DNA of 64,000 bases from Wuchereria bancrofti (GCA_005281725.1 SSBO01000003.1:3585824-3649823), one strand, 5' to 3'; shown: positions 1-18,778, numbered from the stretch's first letter. Translations and numbers: made by a program. The notes: a model not told the origin generated them from the sequence alone.

Positions 1-3000
1 GCTTTGCTCTGCAATCGAGTCGTGATCATCTACTTTCAACAATGGATGTGTTCTTGGATATGGTCGAGTTATACTGCTATGGGCAGTCCAGACGTGCAAT
101 TCAGTGAAGCCATCTGGATTTGGTTTATAACGTCCCATATGACGGATATCATACAACGGATTAGTTGAATAATCCGATGTATTCCCAAAACGATAGCGAA
201 AGTTCTCGAAGCGCATCAGATGACGTTCAAAATCGGCATCCATCAAAGCTTGTAAACTTCGTTCATGCCGTCTCATCTTTGTCACCACTTCCGTCAACGG
301 TGTTGTTTGTCCTCTGCTCGATGTTGGCAACAGTGCCTACAGAACAATTTTTTTATTGTTATCATTCTCTACAGAGTTATATTCATGAATTTAGATCTGT
401 TTTTTAACTCACTGTGAAATAACATAAAGTTACTATGTACCTAATATCTAAAAATATCCATATCTAAAAAACTAATCGCTAAAAAAAAATATAAAGTATT
501 TCACCATAAAGTATGAATGCCGATCAAGTGTGGAAAGATATGAATGATCAAAAGATCAGTTTGAAATAAGATATAAAAAAAAATTCATTAAACCTTATGA
601 AAGAATAAAGAGCGCAATAAAAAGATAAACGAAGAGCAATTGAATTTTGACAATGCTAAACAAGCAAACGAAGAGTTTAAAACATTTTAGCAATTATTTT
701 CGTTATAAAATAGGTTCTGCTTTTCATCAAACTTTAAACTAAATAACAGTGAATGAAAATACCTCTCTTTCTTGTCGTTTTGATACATAGCTGATCATCC
801 CTTCCATTGATTCATCAGTAACTTTTGGGCAGAATGAAATATCGAGCGCAGTTAAGAACTAAAAAACTGTTAGGAATCTCAAGATCAATAAAGAAGTTAG
901 TGAATGATTCCGTGAAGCTCCTCATATCCTTTCTATTAATATTAGCAATACAAATATTTCGGAACATATATAGTAGTGTAATAAAATGTGAAGGAAGAAC
1001 AGAATTTTTTCCAAGGTTCCTTCATTAAATCAAATCAATGCTATTTACGAACCAAATTAATTCGTAGTTTAAATATTAGGATTTTTTTGATGCGTGAGAT
1101 GAACATCCAAAACGCAGTTATTTCAATTTTTTCCGAAATTATTTTGTAAATTGACTGTGTTGAAGAGAATCTCCACTTCTAAAGTACCGATGAAACTAAA
1201 ACTGTGCAAACTAACCGGACAGTGTTTCAACAGCATTTTGACTGCTTCATCGGAGATCTCGTCACATCGATGCAGGAGAACAGTCTGTAAAAAAATAAAA
1301 GTATATTAATCTGCATTTGCATGCTGAACATTGACCTCATGCTATATGTGGCATTCACAGAGAACAAAATGACAATATTGTCGGTATTACTTCGATAGCA
1401 CAACTGACAACAAAAATTATCATATATGGAAGATGTCGGTTCTATGATTTTGCTAGATGGTATAAGAATAACACAAACATTGCTTACTTGCAAAGTGTTC
1501 TTCTCTGCGATTATTCGGATCGTCTGGTCATCAACAACTCTCATATAAGATAAGTTTAAGTGACTAAGGTACGGAAGTTTTGCGAGTTCACGTAGTCCAA
1601 CATTGCTCACAAAACGACTACAGCCACTCAAGTCAACATACTTCAATTGTTTGCATCCAATTACTGTATTCCGTAAAACCTGAAACTTAACCAGTCAAAA
1701 TATTATAAAAAAGAGAAACAAAAAGAGGCAAGCAATCTAATCTGTTAAAGTATTATGAATTTCATAAAACTTATTTTCGAAGCTTTTAAAAAACCTATAC
1801 CTTTCAAAAAAGAATTCATGCATAAGCATTTATATCTAACATAATATGTATCTAGTTTTTCCCGATAAGACCAATGAAACACGAAATTAATTCATTTTAC
1901 AAATTTAATAAACAGAATTGAGAATTTAAAAACTGCCTCATCTGTCATCAGCAAGTTGTCATAAACAGTTAATTCAGTCAAGTTCTTCATCAGACTGAAA
2001 TTTATCTCAATTCCTCCAAGAGTATGCGAAACATAACATTCACCGAATTTCAGCAACTCCAACCTAAAACTAATAACATTAAAGAAAGCTTCTAAATTTG
2101 CTAAAAAATATCCGGGATCGGTATATTAAACACTTTAAGAGACAAATCAAACCGCATTTATTTGTATCAAAATCTAATTAAAAATATGACAAATACGATC
2201 AGTTCAACTGATCTTGACGAGTAATGCGAAGCTATTCCAGAATCAATTAGGAAATGTAATGAGAACGCTGCTTGGACACCTCAAATTCACTTCATATAAC
2301 AAGAACTGAAAATACTTACTTGGGAAGTGAAGCAAAAAAGCTGTTCAAATGAGTAGGCGATATGTTATCAACACTATTCATCGTCAGAGCTACTAGATCC
2401 GGACATCTAAATCGGTATAAACTTTTAGGTCCAGTAAATTTTAAGACTTTTGTTTACTTCACATAAGTATAAAACTCAGGCATAAAAATGAATAGGAACC
2501 AGTGCATAAAACAGACCTATCTTTTATAGCGAATAGTGATGCTGCTGTCAATCGAAAACATCCACCAATTTTCAAATTAACGATGGACCGTGGCAAAACG
2601 GTAAACGATGGAAGTCCAGTAAGACGCTCATTTTCACCTACATCGACCTCTCTCAAATTTTGGCACTTAGAGAAAAACGATGTAAGTCCTCGTTCCACAA
2701 CGCTTTCCTGAGAAGAAAATAAAACATGATTTTTGGAGAATTATGAAAAGAAATCATTGGAAGACAACGCAACATATTTCAATACATCAACACTATTATG
2801 AGATGCATTAAAAAAACTAATAAGAAACTATGGGAAACAACAAACTAAGCTCTTTTTTTGAAAAAATTATATTGAGAACAAACTTTAAATGGAATTTCAA
2901 CAAAGGATAAAATATAAGAATTCTTGAGCATTATAAAGAAGAATTAGTGGAATTCGTCCCAGGATTCTATTTCGCTGCCCTCCTTAATACCATGTCTAAG

Positions 3001-4245
3001 TTGAAAAAAAATCAAGAACTACGATTTAAAAACTTGATATTAAATATTTACTTAAGATTTAATATTCAGCTCATTTCAAAGACCCAAGAGATTGAAAAAA
3101 AATCTTACTGAAAGCTATTCATTTAAAATAACCTGGAAACATCGATGGAAATTAACGATTTCCAGATTTGGACAATGTCTTCCCAGCGATTTCAGGGACG
3201 AATTGGTCAACTGAATACCATACATATTCAGAACAGTCAAATTTGGACAATGTACGGCGAAGCACATGCAAACATTATACGTTAACGTATCTCTGAATGC
3301 ATGTAAATCCATTTCAAGCAAATGATCACCGCAACGCTGCGCCAAAGACTTTATCTAGAATTATTATTAACTCAAAGGAGTTCAAGGAAAATCCATTCCA
3401 TAATTAAATTATTTACAACATTCTTTGCTTAATGGAATTTTCAGAACTTCGGCTGTTAAATTATGAAAAATAGAATATGTTACTAATTAATCCGCGTACA
3501 TATGTTATAGCCAAACAGAGCAAAATATATTAGGAAAATTACGAAAAATTGTTTTATTTTTCCAAATATAATAAAAAAGCGAACTTCCTTGTTGCCAACT
3601 ACTGGACGTTCAATCAAGCAGGGCAGTGAACACTCCTTATCACCAATAAGTGATGAGTAGGAGAATTCGGTTGTCATTGTCCATGAATAATTCTTGGCAA
3701 TGTGACGCCATCGGCGGCAAACCCGTTCTATCCTTATGCGATCCACTATCGGTAACAGCGTGAAAATTGAGATCTGGAAAGAGTAAATGAAGAGAAACTT
3801 TAAAAAATAAAATTTCCGAAAAGCAATTTATATTAAGTCATCTCTATAAATAATCTATTAAATATCACTGGAAAAACTATTTTGGAATTCTTAAAATTAG
3901 CGAGTTAAAAAAAAAATATTGGCTATTAAATATTGGCTATCAGCGCCTTATTTACTTTCTTTCTGTAATCGTGAAAACAGAATTTGACAGGACCTAGAGA
4001 ATACTAACCAGAATATGGTCTGGAATGGAACTGATATCTTCCTGAACACTGTCTTCTTGCATCTTGTCAGCTTTCCCCCTACTCGATTTATTGATTTTAC
4101 GCTTAACCAACTGTGCGCTGTTATCGCTGTTGACAGGAGGGTGCAATGACTGTTGCTGTTGCTGATGATGATGAGCCGTTGAGCTACAGCCGGAAGTTGT
4201 CGGTGCACTCAAATCCTCAACATCAACTCTCAAATCTTCAGTCAT
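1..4245 (-). CDS. F-box and leucine-rich-repeat protein (FBXL type), 3' end off the window
   Basis: Probable substrate adaptor of an SCF (Skp1-Cullin-F-box) ubiquitin ligase. Exons, 5' to 3' on the minus strand: 4245-4009, 3773-3603 (or to 3585), 3354-3133, 2707-2517, 2406-2320, 2063-1934, 1679-1488, 1284-1216, 858-763, 336 to the window edge. All joins keep frame, giving at least 577 residues. Residues 1-65 are low-complexity with a short His/Gln run. The F-box lies at about 69-115, split by intron 1 (SSIPDHIL, then VDRIRIERVCRRWRHIA). Repeats with the LRR spacing follow, such as LTVLNMYGIQLTNSSL, LKYVDLSGCSRF, LSHLNLSYMRV and LTALDISFCPKVTDESM. The last exon has 112 open codons with no LRR pattern, a charged extension I do not recognise. 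The end of exon 2 is uncertain between two in-phase donors. F-box and LRR assignment is firm; the orthologue is not known. Confidence 0.87.
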
Positions 4246-4515
4246 TTAATAATCACATCACATTACCACAGTAACTTTAATTCTACTGGCATATCTTTGT
4301 TCACAATCTGATGACCGAACAACAATCTGAACTCAACAGAAACAGCCTGGTTGATTTATAGAGAACAAAGCATTAGTTCTATTTCATTGTGAAAATGTAT
4401 GACATTTCAAGAAAGTTTACTGAAACAGACAAAATTTAGTTTACTGAAACCCAGACTACATCTGAGAACCATGAAAGTTAGGTAAAAAGAAATTTACAGA
4501 GGATTAATCGCTTAC

Positions 4516-4671
4516 CTGCACTTTTCTTTTTGCCGACTTTTCATCCCGATTGGCAGATGCCATTCTTTTCGCTCTTCTTCTTTCAGCTCTTCGCGGTTGC
4601 ACAGAACTGCGAAGATACTGCCCCGAAACGGCATACGGTTCCTCAGTATTTCGATTACTTCGAAGTCTCAT
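4516..4671 (-). CDS. Candidate alternative first coding exon of the F-box gene
   Basis: An ATG at 4671 opens 52 codons of very basic, Arg/Lys-rich sequence (starting MRLRSNRNTEEPYAVSGQY) that end in frame at a good donor, CAG then GTAAGC. Codon use looks coding. It lies 270 bp upstream of the F-box gene start on the same strand. It is not clear what it joins. The F-box exon has an in-frame TAA just before its ATG, and the best acceptors in between either hit a stop at once or open a 22-codon reading frame. It may be a 5' exon of an alternative N-terminus, an upstream ORF, or a small separate gene. The Arg/Lys clusters could act as a nuclear signal, which is inference only. Confidence 0.5.
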
Positions 4672-5396
4672 TATTTTAGTCCAAATATTACACCACTATT
4701 GAAAATAAATTCACAATACTTTTAATCCACTCTATATTTTACTTTAATTTAAGCTACAAGATTGTACGCATGAGAGAGGACAAACAATGGTAGCAAAATT
4801 AGTTCAATTAATTAAACATAAAATGGAAATTCCATTCTAAGAGAAGCCGAGAAAGTGACATACATGAACTTATGTGACTCAACTGGTAATTCCAAGCATC
4901 AATTGTTCTTATGCCAGACCGGCATTCACTGTGTGCACCATGTGAAATAAACAAAATAAAAAATTGATTCGCAAAAACTCTAACAAAATGATGTGAAGAT
5001 AATTTATTTAAAATGTTAAAGAAAGAAGTCGTCGGTTTCAGCACACCAAGAAATGATCAAATAGTTCTGCTTTTAAGATGAAATAAGTTATCTTTTGAAT
5101 ACAGCGAGTATAAAAATGATTATCTTGACCATTGATCAGTGGCCAATAGAATGAACTTTTCCAAGTGATATTACAGCTTATAGGTTGTGCACTAGACTTA
5201 CTGGCAGCAAAAACTTTATTTATGGTAAATTTATGAGTTCATATTTTGAAATCTGAACCCCCTTTCCCCCCAAAAAGTTAAAAACCTAAATAAGAACAAA
5301 GATTTAGATTCATGAGAGATTGCAATCAACAGATAAAACCTCGAAATCCAGTTGAAAAAAAGGATGAAGTAATCTCAGATATCTAACTTTACGGTT

Positions 5397-5590
5397 TACT
5401 CAGTCAGCCATCTGCAGTCTCTCACTCCAAGTCTAACTGCACGTCTTACTCACGTCAACCACCTGCAACCTGACTCATTCCATGTCTAACTGCACGTTTC
5501 AATCATATCAACCACCTGCAACTTAACCCCACTCCATGTCTAACTGCACGTCCCACTCACGTCAACCACCTGACCTCATTCACCTCAAAG
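5397..5590. repeat. Minisatellite, 53-54 bp unit, about 3 copies plus a partial
   Basis: The motif TCTAACTGCACGT recurs at 5432, 5485 and 5539, each copy followed by a variant of CACGTCAACCACCTGCAAC and an ACTC-CATG stretch. Periods are 53 and 54 bp, and a weaker partial copy precedes 5432. It is clearly GC-richer than its surroundings, so it stands out as an inserted or expanded block. Confidence 0.8.
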
Positions 5591-5750
5591 ACTGCTGCCA
5601 CTCCTCTATTACTACCAATTGGTGTTGCAATTCCACCGAGACACGATGAAAACGTTTCATCCGGACGAGATGGGTTCTGTACGTCCACATTAGTTGACCC
5701 AGGTGGCTGATCTCATCTTCTCTGAGGTCGTTTCAGTCTACCGTAAGTTA

Positions 5751-5816
5751 ATTCCCTTTCTTCCTTTCTTTTTCTCTCTCTCTCTCCCTGTCTTCCTCTT
5801 TCCCTCTCTATTAACA
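5751..5816. repeat. CT-rich microsatellite
   Basis: Imperfect CT/TTC run beside the minisatellite. A short AG run at 6052-6068 has the opposite orientation. Confidence 0.7.
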
Positions 5817-6484
5817 ATGATATCAGCATGAAATCTTCAGGATTACTATCACATATATGGTAACCTACGAATGTTTCTACGAATATCGGATGAAGTAAGT
5901 AATGACAGTGTTGAGCGAAAGAGAAATTAACGTATTTCAATCTGTCAAACGGCCATACTCTATGTTTGGATCAAGGAAAAGGTTATTTCAAGTTTTTTTT
6001 TTAAATCAAGAGATAAAAACAAGTAGGGAAATGTTGGAGAAAAATAGTTGAAAGAGAGAGAGAGAGAAAAAAAAACAGAAAAAGGTAAAAATAATAAGGC
6101 GGAAGGAAATAATAGAAAAGTAAAGATTGCTTTGTTAAATTTGCTTTGTAAGTATCAACTCTGAAGTTGGCACTGTCTTTTTTTTTATGGAGTTGTTTTT
6201 CAAAACTGAAAATACAATAAGCAGATAATGTCTTCTGAAGATAACGTTAAGAATCATGAAGGATTGGAACTGTAACATTCAAATCTCCTCGAAAAATCCA
6301 CCACTTAGATTCAAATAACTGTATAAAGTTGAAAATGTTTCCTTGTTTCATCTAAGATGAATTCGAAAATTATTTATAAATTTAGAGAAACCACAGTGAT
6401 GATTAAAGTTCTTAATGCAATGTTACTGTTGCTTCCATTACTTCAGAAGATTTATTGATTGTAAACATGCACATAACATTTCAG

Positions 6485-13232
<6,748 letters not shown>

Positions 13233-13362
13233 GAATTATATCTTTTTATATTGCTTACATGGTACAAGTCTGATGTTTTTGTTTGTGCCATAGTTTTTCT
13301 TGATGTTTATACTTCTCTTCTAGATTGTGTACAAGTATACAATTGTATTATAAGTGTTTGTT

Positions 13363-13368
13363 AATAAA
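13363..13368 (+). terminator. Poly(A) signal of eat-3
   Basis: AATAAA 130 bp after the eat-3 stop codon, the first such hexamer in a short AT-rich 3' UTR. Confidence 0.65.
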
Positions 13369-16300
13369 ATCTTACTTCAGTTGTAACTGAGCTCAAATTT
13401 TAAGTTTTAATGTCAATTTTTTTTCCACTTACTGGAGATATAGCGTAAAAAATCAAAAAAAAAACATGAATTTTAGACAAGTCAGTTATCTTTGAGCAAT
13501 TTTTTTTTTTTTGCAAATTAACTTTTTACAGATTCAGGAAAAAACTTTCTAGGTGACTTGGTAGTGCAAAAATCAGTTTTTCTAAAAAAACGATCAATAA
13601 TTGCATTATTGTTCCGAGAAAAGTTACCTTTCTTTGAACATGTTTTCCTTACAGCTCTTCCTTGTTCAATTTGTTTTCGAATATACCTTTGTTATAATAA
13701 TACTTGAAATTTTGATGAAATACTCGAAACAATGAGGGTTAATTATTTAATAATGTCACATTGTTTAGTTAACTTAGGAACAAATTTGGATTAATCGTTA
13801 ACACTAACAGAATGTTAGGAATTGAAACATTTCAAAATGGAACTGAGAAATACGAAATGATTCGTTTTATCAATAAAATGAAAAGAAAGGAAAAGGGATA
13901 AATGAACAGTTCAATGGAGAAAAGAGAAAAAAGAGGGCAAATTCTAGAGCGTATAATTTAATTTAATTTTCCAAAAACATTTTTGAGTGCAGAGGACTAC
14001 AGTGTCACTTTTTTTTTAATACAAACATCAATAGCAAATTATCCTTTTAAATTTTTGAAGTAAATCAGACTTGTTATGAAGGATAAAATTGCTTTTTAAA
14101 AATATAGTAATGCCTGATGTATGTGATAAAATCGGATAGAACAGAACGAGAACAGAAAGGAAAGAATTGATTGAAATTAAGTTAAGAAAAAAACAGATTT
14201 TGTCTGTGTTTCTCTTGGAGTTAGTGTTAAATTATAATTAGTAAAAACATTTTGCAAAAATCGATTGGCAAACAAAAAGCAGTAGTTCAAAAATATTGAG
14301 AAGTCTTATTTACTTCATTTGTAAATATTTAATTTTTTAAAAAAAATTCTGGATTATTTTGCGAAATGGACAACAATGTATCCCATATTCTTATTTCCAT
14401 GAAATTATCTTCACTTAAATTTGATAAAATTAATGTAATAATCTAATAAGAATGTTTACTTATCTCAAATATTGGAATAGTTTGTACAAAAATTTATTTC
14501 GTTTCACCTACAATACGTTGCAAATATTTATATTTGAAAATAAAAAAATTCAAAGAAAAGAAAAAATGAAATCATGAAAACAACTCTTATTGTGTCTTTT
14601 CGATGTAACTGTAATACTGAATTATCTGAAACAGATTTTAGCATGAAAGGAGTTCATTTTTAATCGGAAATTAATTCATCAATTCTAAACCTTTTTTCTT
14701 CTTATGTTTAATTAAATACATATTGTTATGAATTTACATAGCGAAAAAACATTTTAAAATTCCATATTTATAAATTATCCAAGTCTATTTTCACTTATTA
14801 CATTATGCTAATGATATTAAATTAAAATCTGCGAATAAGCTAAACGACATTCATTACGATGGTTACTTTCTAATTCATTCCTTAATCCTAGTATCAAAGT
14901 ATTTCGTTAAAATAACGATAGCATTAGTTTCATTAATTTTACTTCGTCGTCATTTTCCGTTCTTTTTTTTCTTTTAATATCAAAAAAAAAAAAAAACACT
15001 TCATTGGATTCAGAAGTTCAATTTTTGCATATCTATGAATATTTCATTGTTTTTTCCATTATAAATCATATATAATTGTAACAAATTAGCAAAAAAACAG
15101 AATTAACAAGAGTCACTTTTTCATATACTGAATAATTATGGTTGTCTCAACTTCATTAATTTATGTTTTTGCTTCTTAAACTTTTTTTGAATTTATTCTC
15201 AGTTAAATTCCTTCGTGAAAGGCAGCACAAATTTCCATCTAATATTCAGAAGACCAATGGGAGAGCAGAGCAAAGAAGATAGATTGGCAGAGGAATGTAT
15301 TGTGATGTAATCACTTTTAACTTCGGACTTTGACTGCTCAAAAAATAAATTACCGAAATTTTGTTTAAGTAACAAATGATTCGTGATCTTAGCATTTTAG
15401 ATCAAAGCATTCATGCCTCCTAATATATTTTCTAGATCATCCATTTACAGTTAATAGTATTGCAGTAGATTAACAGCGTTAGGTAATGCCGGAAGGATCG
15501 AAAGAATATGAAATCGATGTATTGCAAGTTTTGGCTCATATATGTTTGTTTTTCAGGCTGCAGAAAAGTTTCACTGCAATTAATGATGATAATTTATGCG
15601 TATAATCAAATGCGAAAATTACATAACCTTAAATTAACTTCTAATGCCTATTCAGGACAGCTATTTTCAACATTCATCACTTCCACATACAATATCCAGA
15701 AAAAAATAGTTTCAAATCATTACAACTGCAATAAACTGCACTTTTTTAAATCTTCTTTTAAGATTTATTACGTTTCAATCAAAAAAAGCTCTTGAATTTC
15801 ATAAAACGTCTGAATTTACACCGACAACGAGTTCGCAAACAATACGGTCAACTCAAAGCAGTTCAGTCAATAAATTTGTCACAAATGAAAATGACAGGAA
15901 ACAAAAACGACTATAAAATATAATTTGCTCATCTATTTCACTGTATATATAAAATGTTGCAACAATAAAATGTAATACTGATGAGAGAAAAACAATTTAA
16001 AAGAAAAAGGAAAACCGAAACTGAAAATGTAATTATTTAGAGTTTTTTCTTCTAATATTTTATAAATGCTGAAGCACACAACTCAATCAGTATCTGAATG
16101 AAATATGTCATTTTCAAAGCCATAAAATGAGTTATTCATTCATTTTTTCTTCAAAATCCTCCATGCTCAGATGAAATCTTTTAAAATTCCAAATAATCCT
16201 ACAAAGATTTTGTGGCAAGTTGCTCCATGCCTATAATACTTTCAATGCTTTCATACAAATAAATTTATGATACAACTTACAAATGAAAGGTATTTATTAA

Positions 16301-16584
16301 AAGGTTAATCAAAAACTACATATGGGTTTCATAAATAAATCATATGCTGCTAAACCAACTTAAAAATGCTCAAAAATAAAGTTTGAATTTCCAAGAGAAA
16401 CAACTTCTAATACAAAGCGAAAATAAATTATGCAAATAAATAGGAATAAATAAATAGTTACAAATCTTAAATTTCAATTTTGATAACTTTTCACCACAAC
16501 TAATTTATCACAATTAATCAGTGAAAACTTGATATATTTCAAAATAACTAATTGATTCGGATGGTTGTGTATAGCAGCTATTAT
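13369..16584. other. AT-rich intergenic stretch with weak small-exon candidates
   Basis: Mostly low-complexity AT-rich DNA with no recognisable gene. Two places look less random. At 15203-15310 (+) an acceptor TTCTCAG is followed by 35 open codons ending ECIVM and a stop. At 15486-15605 (+) an ATG opens 39 codons starting MPEGSKEYEIDVLQ. Neither matches a family I know. A 95-codon frame at 15508-15795 overlaps the second and looks fortuitous. Confidence 0.4.
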
Positions 16585-16734
16585 TTATTCCTGCTTATTA
16601 TCAACTACATTTCCACCATGTTTTAAAATATGCTGCCGTTTTTTCATTACGTTCGATTTCTCTCTCGGATAGGCATGCCAAAAATTGTAGCCAATTAATA
16701 CACAAAGGATATTGATAACTATTAGCCAGAACAT
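16585..16734 (-). CDS. Single-pass membrane microprotein, 49 residues
   Basis: An ATG at 16734 opens 49 codons. The start is a strongly hydrophobic segment (MFWLIVINILCVLIGYNFW), followed by a basic, polar tail containing PREKSNVMKKRQHILKHGG and ending NKQE, then TAA within GAATAAATAATAG. Sixteen bases before the ATG is a strong acceptor, a long T run ending CAG at 16753-16751, with no obvious matching exon upstream. This is the layout of a spliced-leader-accepted gene. Topology would be N-terminus in the membrane with a soluble basic tail, or a cleaved signal peptide with a 30-residue secreted peptide. One phase stays open from the acceptor through the ATG, so it could instead be the last exon of a longer gene. 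I do not recognise a family. Confidence 0.5.
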   Translation of the reverse strand: MFWLIVINILCVLIGYNFWHAYPREKSNVMKKRQHILKHGGNVVDNKQE

Positions 16735-16750
16735 ATTACTGCTTATAAAT

Positions 16751-16765
16751 CTGAAAAAAAAAGTT
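16751..16765 (-). promoter_or_regulatory. Candidate spliced-leader trans-splice acceptor
   Basis: On the minus strand a run of T ends in CAG 16 nt before the ATG at 16734, matching the nematode 3' splice consensus with no evident upstream exon. Confidence 0.4.
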
Positions 16766-16823
16766 ATTGTATATGGTAAAGTGTTTTTTTTATCAATCGT
16801 TTATCAGAGAAACTAATCTTTGT

Positions 16824-16858
16824 AGAGAGAGAGAAAAAGAAAGAGAGAGAGAGAGAGA
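16824..16858. repeat. AG/GA microsatellite
   Basis: Nearly continuous GA dinucleotides, with one AAAAAG interruption. It creates a Glu/Arg run in an overlapping spurious ORF. Confidence 0.85.
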
Positions 16859-17638
16859 TCAGCATCAAGAAATAGCCACGATTTCACAGGAAGGATATTT
16901 ATCGTTATTATCAAACATAAATTTGCCGCTCTTTTCCTTGAATTCGCAGGAAATGTAGGAAATGATCTTCCAAGGGTAACACAATGTTCTACCGTCCTTT
17001 GATCATCGTTTTTGATCAGTTAGAACTACAAATGCTATATCTAAGCCCATAAGTTGAACTCTTTCAAATGTTAGAAGAAATGGAATTAAAAATACGAAAG
17101 ACCTACCACTTAAACTTTTTCAATTGTCACGTCAAATATTTGAAACAAAAAAGAAAAAACGAAAGTGCCGCAGAGATGATGAATTATAGCATATCAGAAA
17201 TTCGTCATAATTTCCATACACCAACTTTTACGATTCAAAAATGACGTCAAGCTGCAATATAAAACTTTACAATGCTAGAATTGAAAAAAAAAAGAAAAAA
17301 ACTAAATAATAAGAGAAGTCCAGTTAAATTTTATGAGTAAATACTTAAGGAAAAATCATAATCATAAACTTCAACATGAAAGTACCATCGCAATAGAATA
17401 ATTAATTCTGTAATTTCAAAAAGTACCATTACTAAAAGAAATCAGCCTAAAGATTGCTACAGAAGATATCATACAAATCAGATAAAACAATGATAATTGG
17501 GATACTGCTTACTATCTATTTAATCCTTTTATTTCAAAGTAAAAAGTTCTTAATAATGCAAATTTATTAAGTATTAATCAACTGAGAGAGAATACACAAC
17601 ACATATGGAACACACAACAAATTATATGTCAGCTTCAA

Positions 17639-17740
17639 TTAAGAAGGCCAAAGATCAATGTCGACATCCCGCCCCACGTGACAAACAACACCTACACAGT
17701 CAAAAAGGCCTTCCTTATCTGCAATATCATATTTTATCAT
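17639..17740. other. GC-rich patch of unknown role
   Basis: A roughly 100-bp block far richer in G and C than the flanking kilobases. It contains CCCGCCCCACGTG (with an E-box CACGTG) and a short inverted repeat, GAAGGCC at 17643 and GGCCTTC at 17708. On the minus strand an ATG at 17740 opens 33 codons ending DIDLWPS. On the plus strand two frames are also open here, so the coding strand cannot be decided. It could be a small exon, a structured RNA or a regulatory element. Confidence 0.35.
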
Positions 17741-18010
17741 CGAGACAGATAATTTTCAAGAAACGAAAATAGTACCTATTTCATGGAGAGTGTATGACTG
17801 ACAGAGTGTTGCTATTAGGAGCTGAAATTTGAAATTTGAATTTAAGTTGTGAAAAAAGAATTAACACAGAAATTGAAATTTGTTTGTATATGAGGAAAAA
17901 AAGTTTTTTTTATGTTGCTTTGCTAAATAGAAAGAATGATTATGAATGTTTCAAGTAATTTTTCATGCTTTAATTTCTCTTAAATTTTTGAATGAAATTT
18001 TTTGAGAAGA

Positions 18011-18048
18011 CACATCACACACAGACACACACACACACATACACACAC
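18011..18048. repeat. CA microsatellite
   Basis: CA dinucleotide run with a few single-base interruptions. Confidence 0.85.
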
Positions 18049-18625
18049 TTTTGACAACGACATTGTTATCTGAAATATGAAATTAAATTATTTAAAATGA
18101 AATGGTACTTCATTATCATTATAAATGATCTTTATTTGAAGTTCATTTGTTTCAAATTCAAATAATCATTTATTGTTTATTCATCAGTTGGCCAAATAAT
18201 TTCATCTCTTTTTGTTTTTTGAGGAATTACACTCTTTTAAAATTGAATTTCTTTTTGTTGCTGAATAATGTTTAAAAAAAATGACTTTTTAAAAATTGTC
18301 ATTCGTAATGATTATTATATGATCAATGCCTTTTCATAATGTATTGTGAAATGTTGACAATTTAAATCAAGGACAATCTGTTTATTTGTCATCAAATATA
18401 CAGCCGTTTTTAAGTCAATTGACATCATTAGAAGACTGATTGATTCGTTTCAAGGTTCAATCATTATGTAAAATAAAAATTGCATAACCATATGAGTAAG
18501 TAGATAAACAAATTGATTTTTTATGCACCGACAAATTTAGCCGTATTTTGAATTACTTACAAATAAAACATTTTGATGATTCTCTTCTGTTTATTTAATA
18601 GCTCAATGAAAATATCCAATCGCGG

Positions 18626-18778
18626 AAATAATGATAGCAATAATAAAAAAAAAACAGCAATGATAAAAGAAATAGCAATAATAATAGTAGTATTAACAAA
18701 AATAATAATATTAATAGTAATACAATAACAGTAATAATAATAATAATAATAGTAAATAACAATAATATTAATAATGAT
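18626..18778. repeat. AAT-type trinucleotide microsatellite
   Basis: About 150 bp of imperfect AAT/AGT trinucleotides. The Ile/Tyr-rich minus-strand frame across it is a by-product of the repeat. Confidence 0.8.

Larger units (their letters stand above)
4672..6484. other. Divergent intergenic region
   Basis: Lies between the minus-strand F-box gene and plus-strand eat-3, so it probably holds both promoters. It contains the 53-54 bp minisatellite at 5397-5590, CT and GA microsatellites near 5751-5816 and 6052-6068, and a short GC-richer patch at about 5590-5740. The missing eat-3 start exon is expected near its right end: an ATG at 6359 opens a short ORF that could reach the first recognised eat-3 exon only through weak donors. 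Open frames at 4808-5044 and 5713-5940 look fortuitous. Confidence 0.5.

Noticed and set aside
15508..15795. 95-codon plus-strand frame
   Set aside because: Asn/Lys/Tyr-rich with no family resemblance, and it overlaps a better-looking short ORF in another frame.
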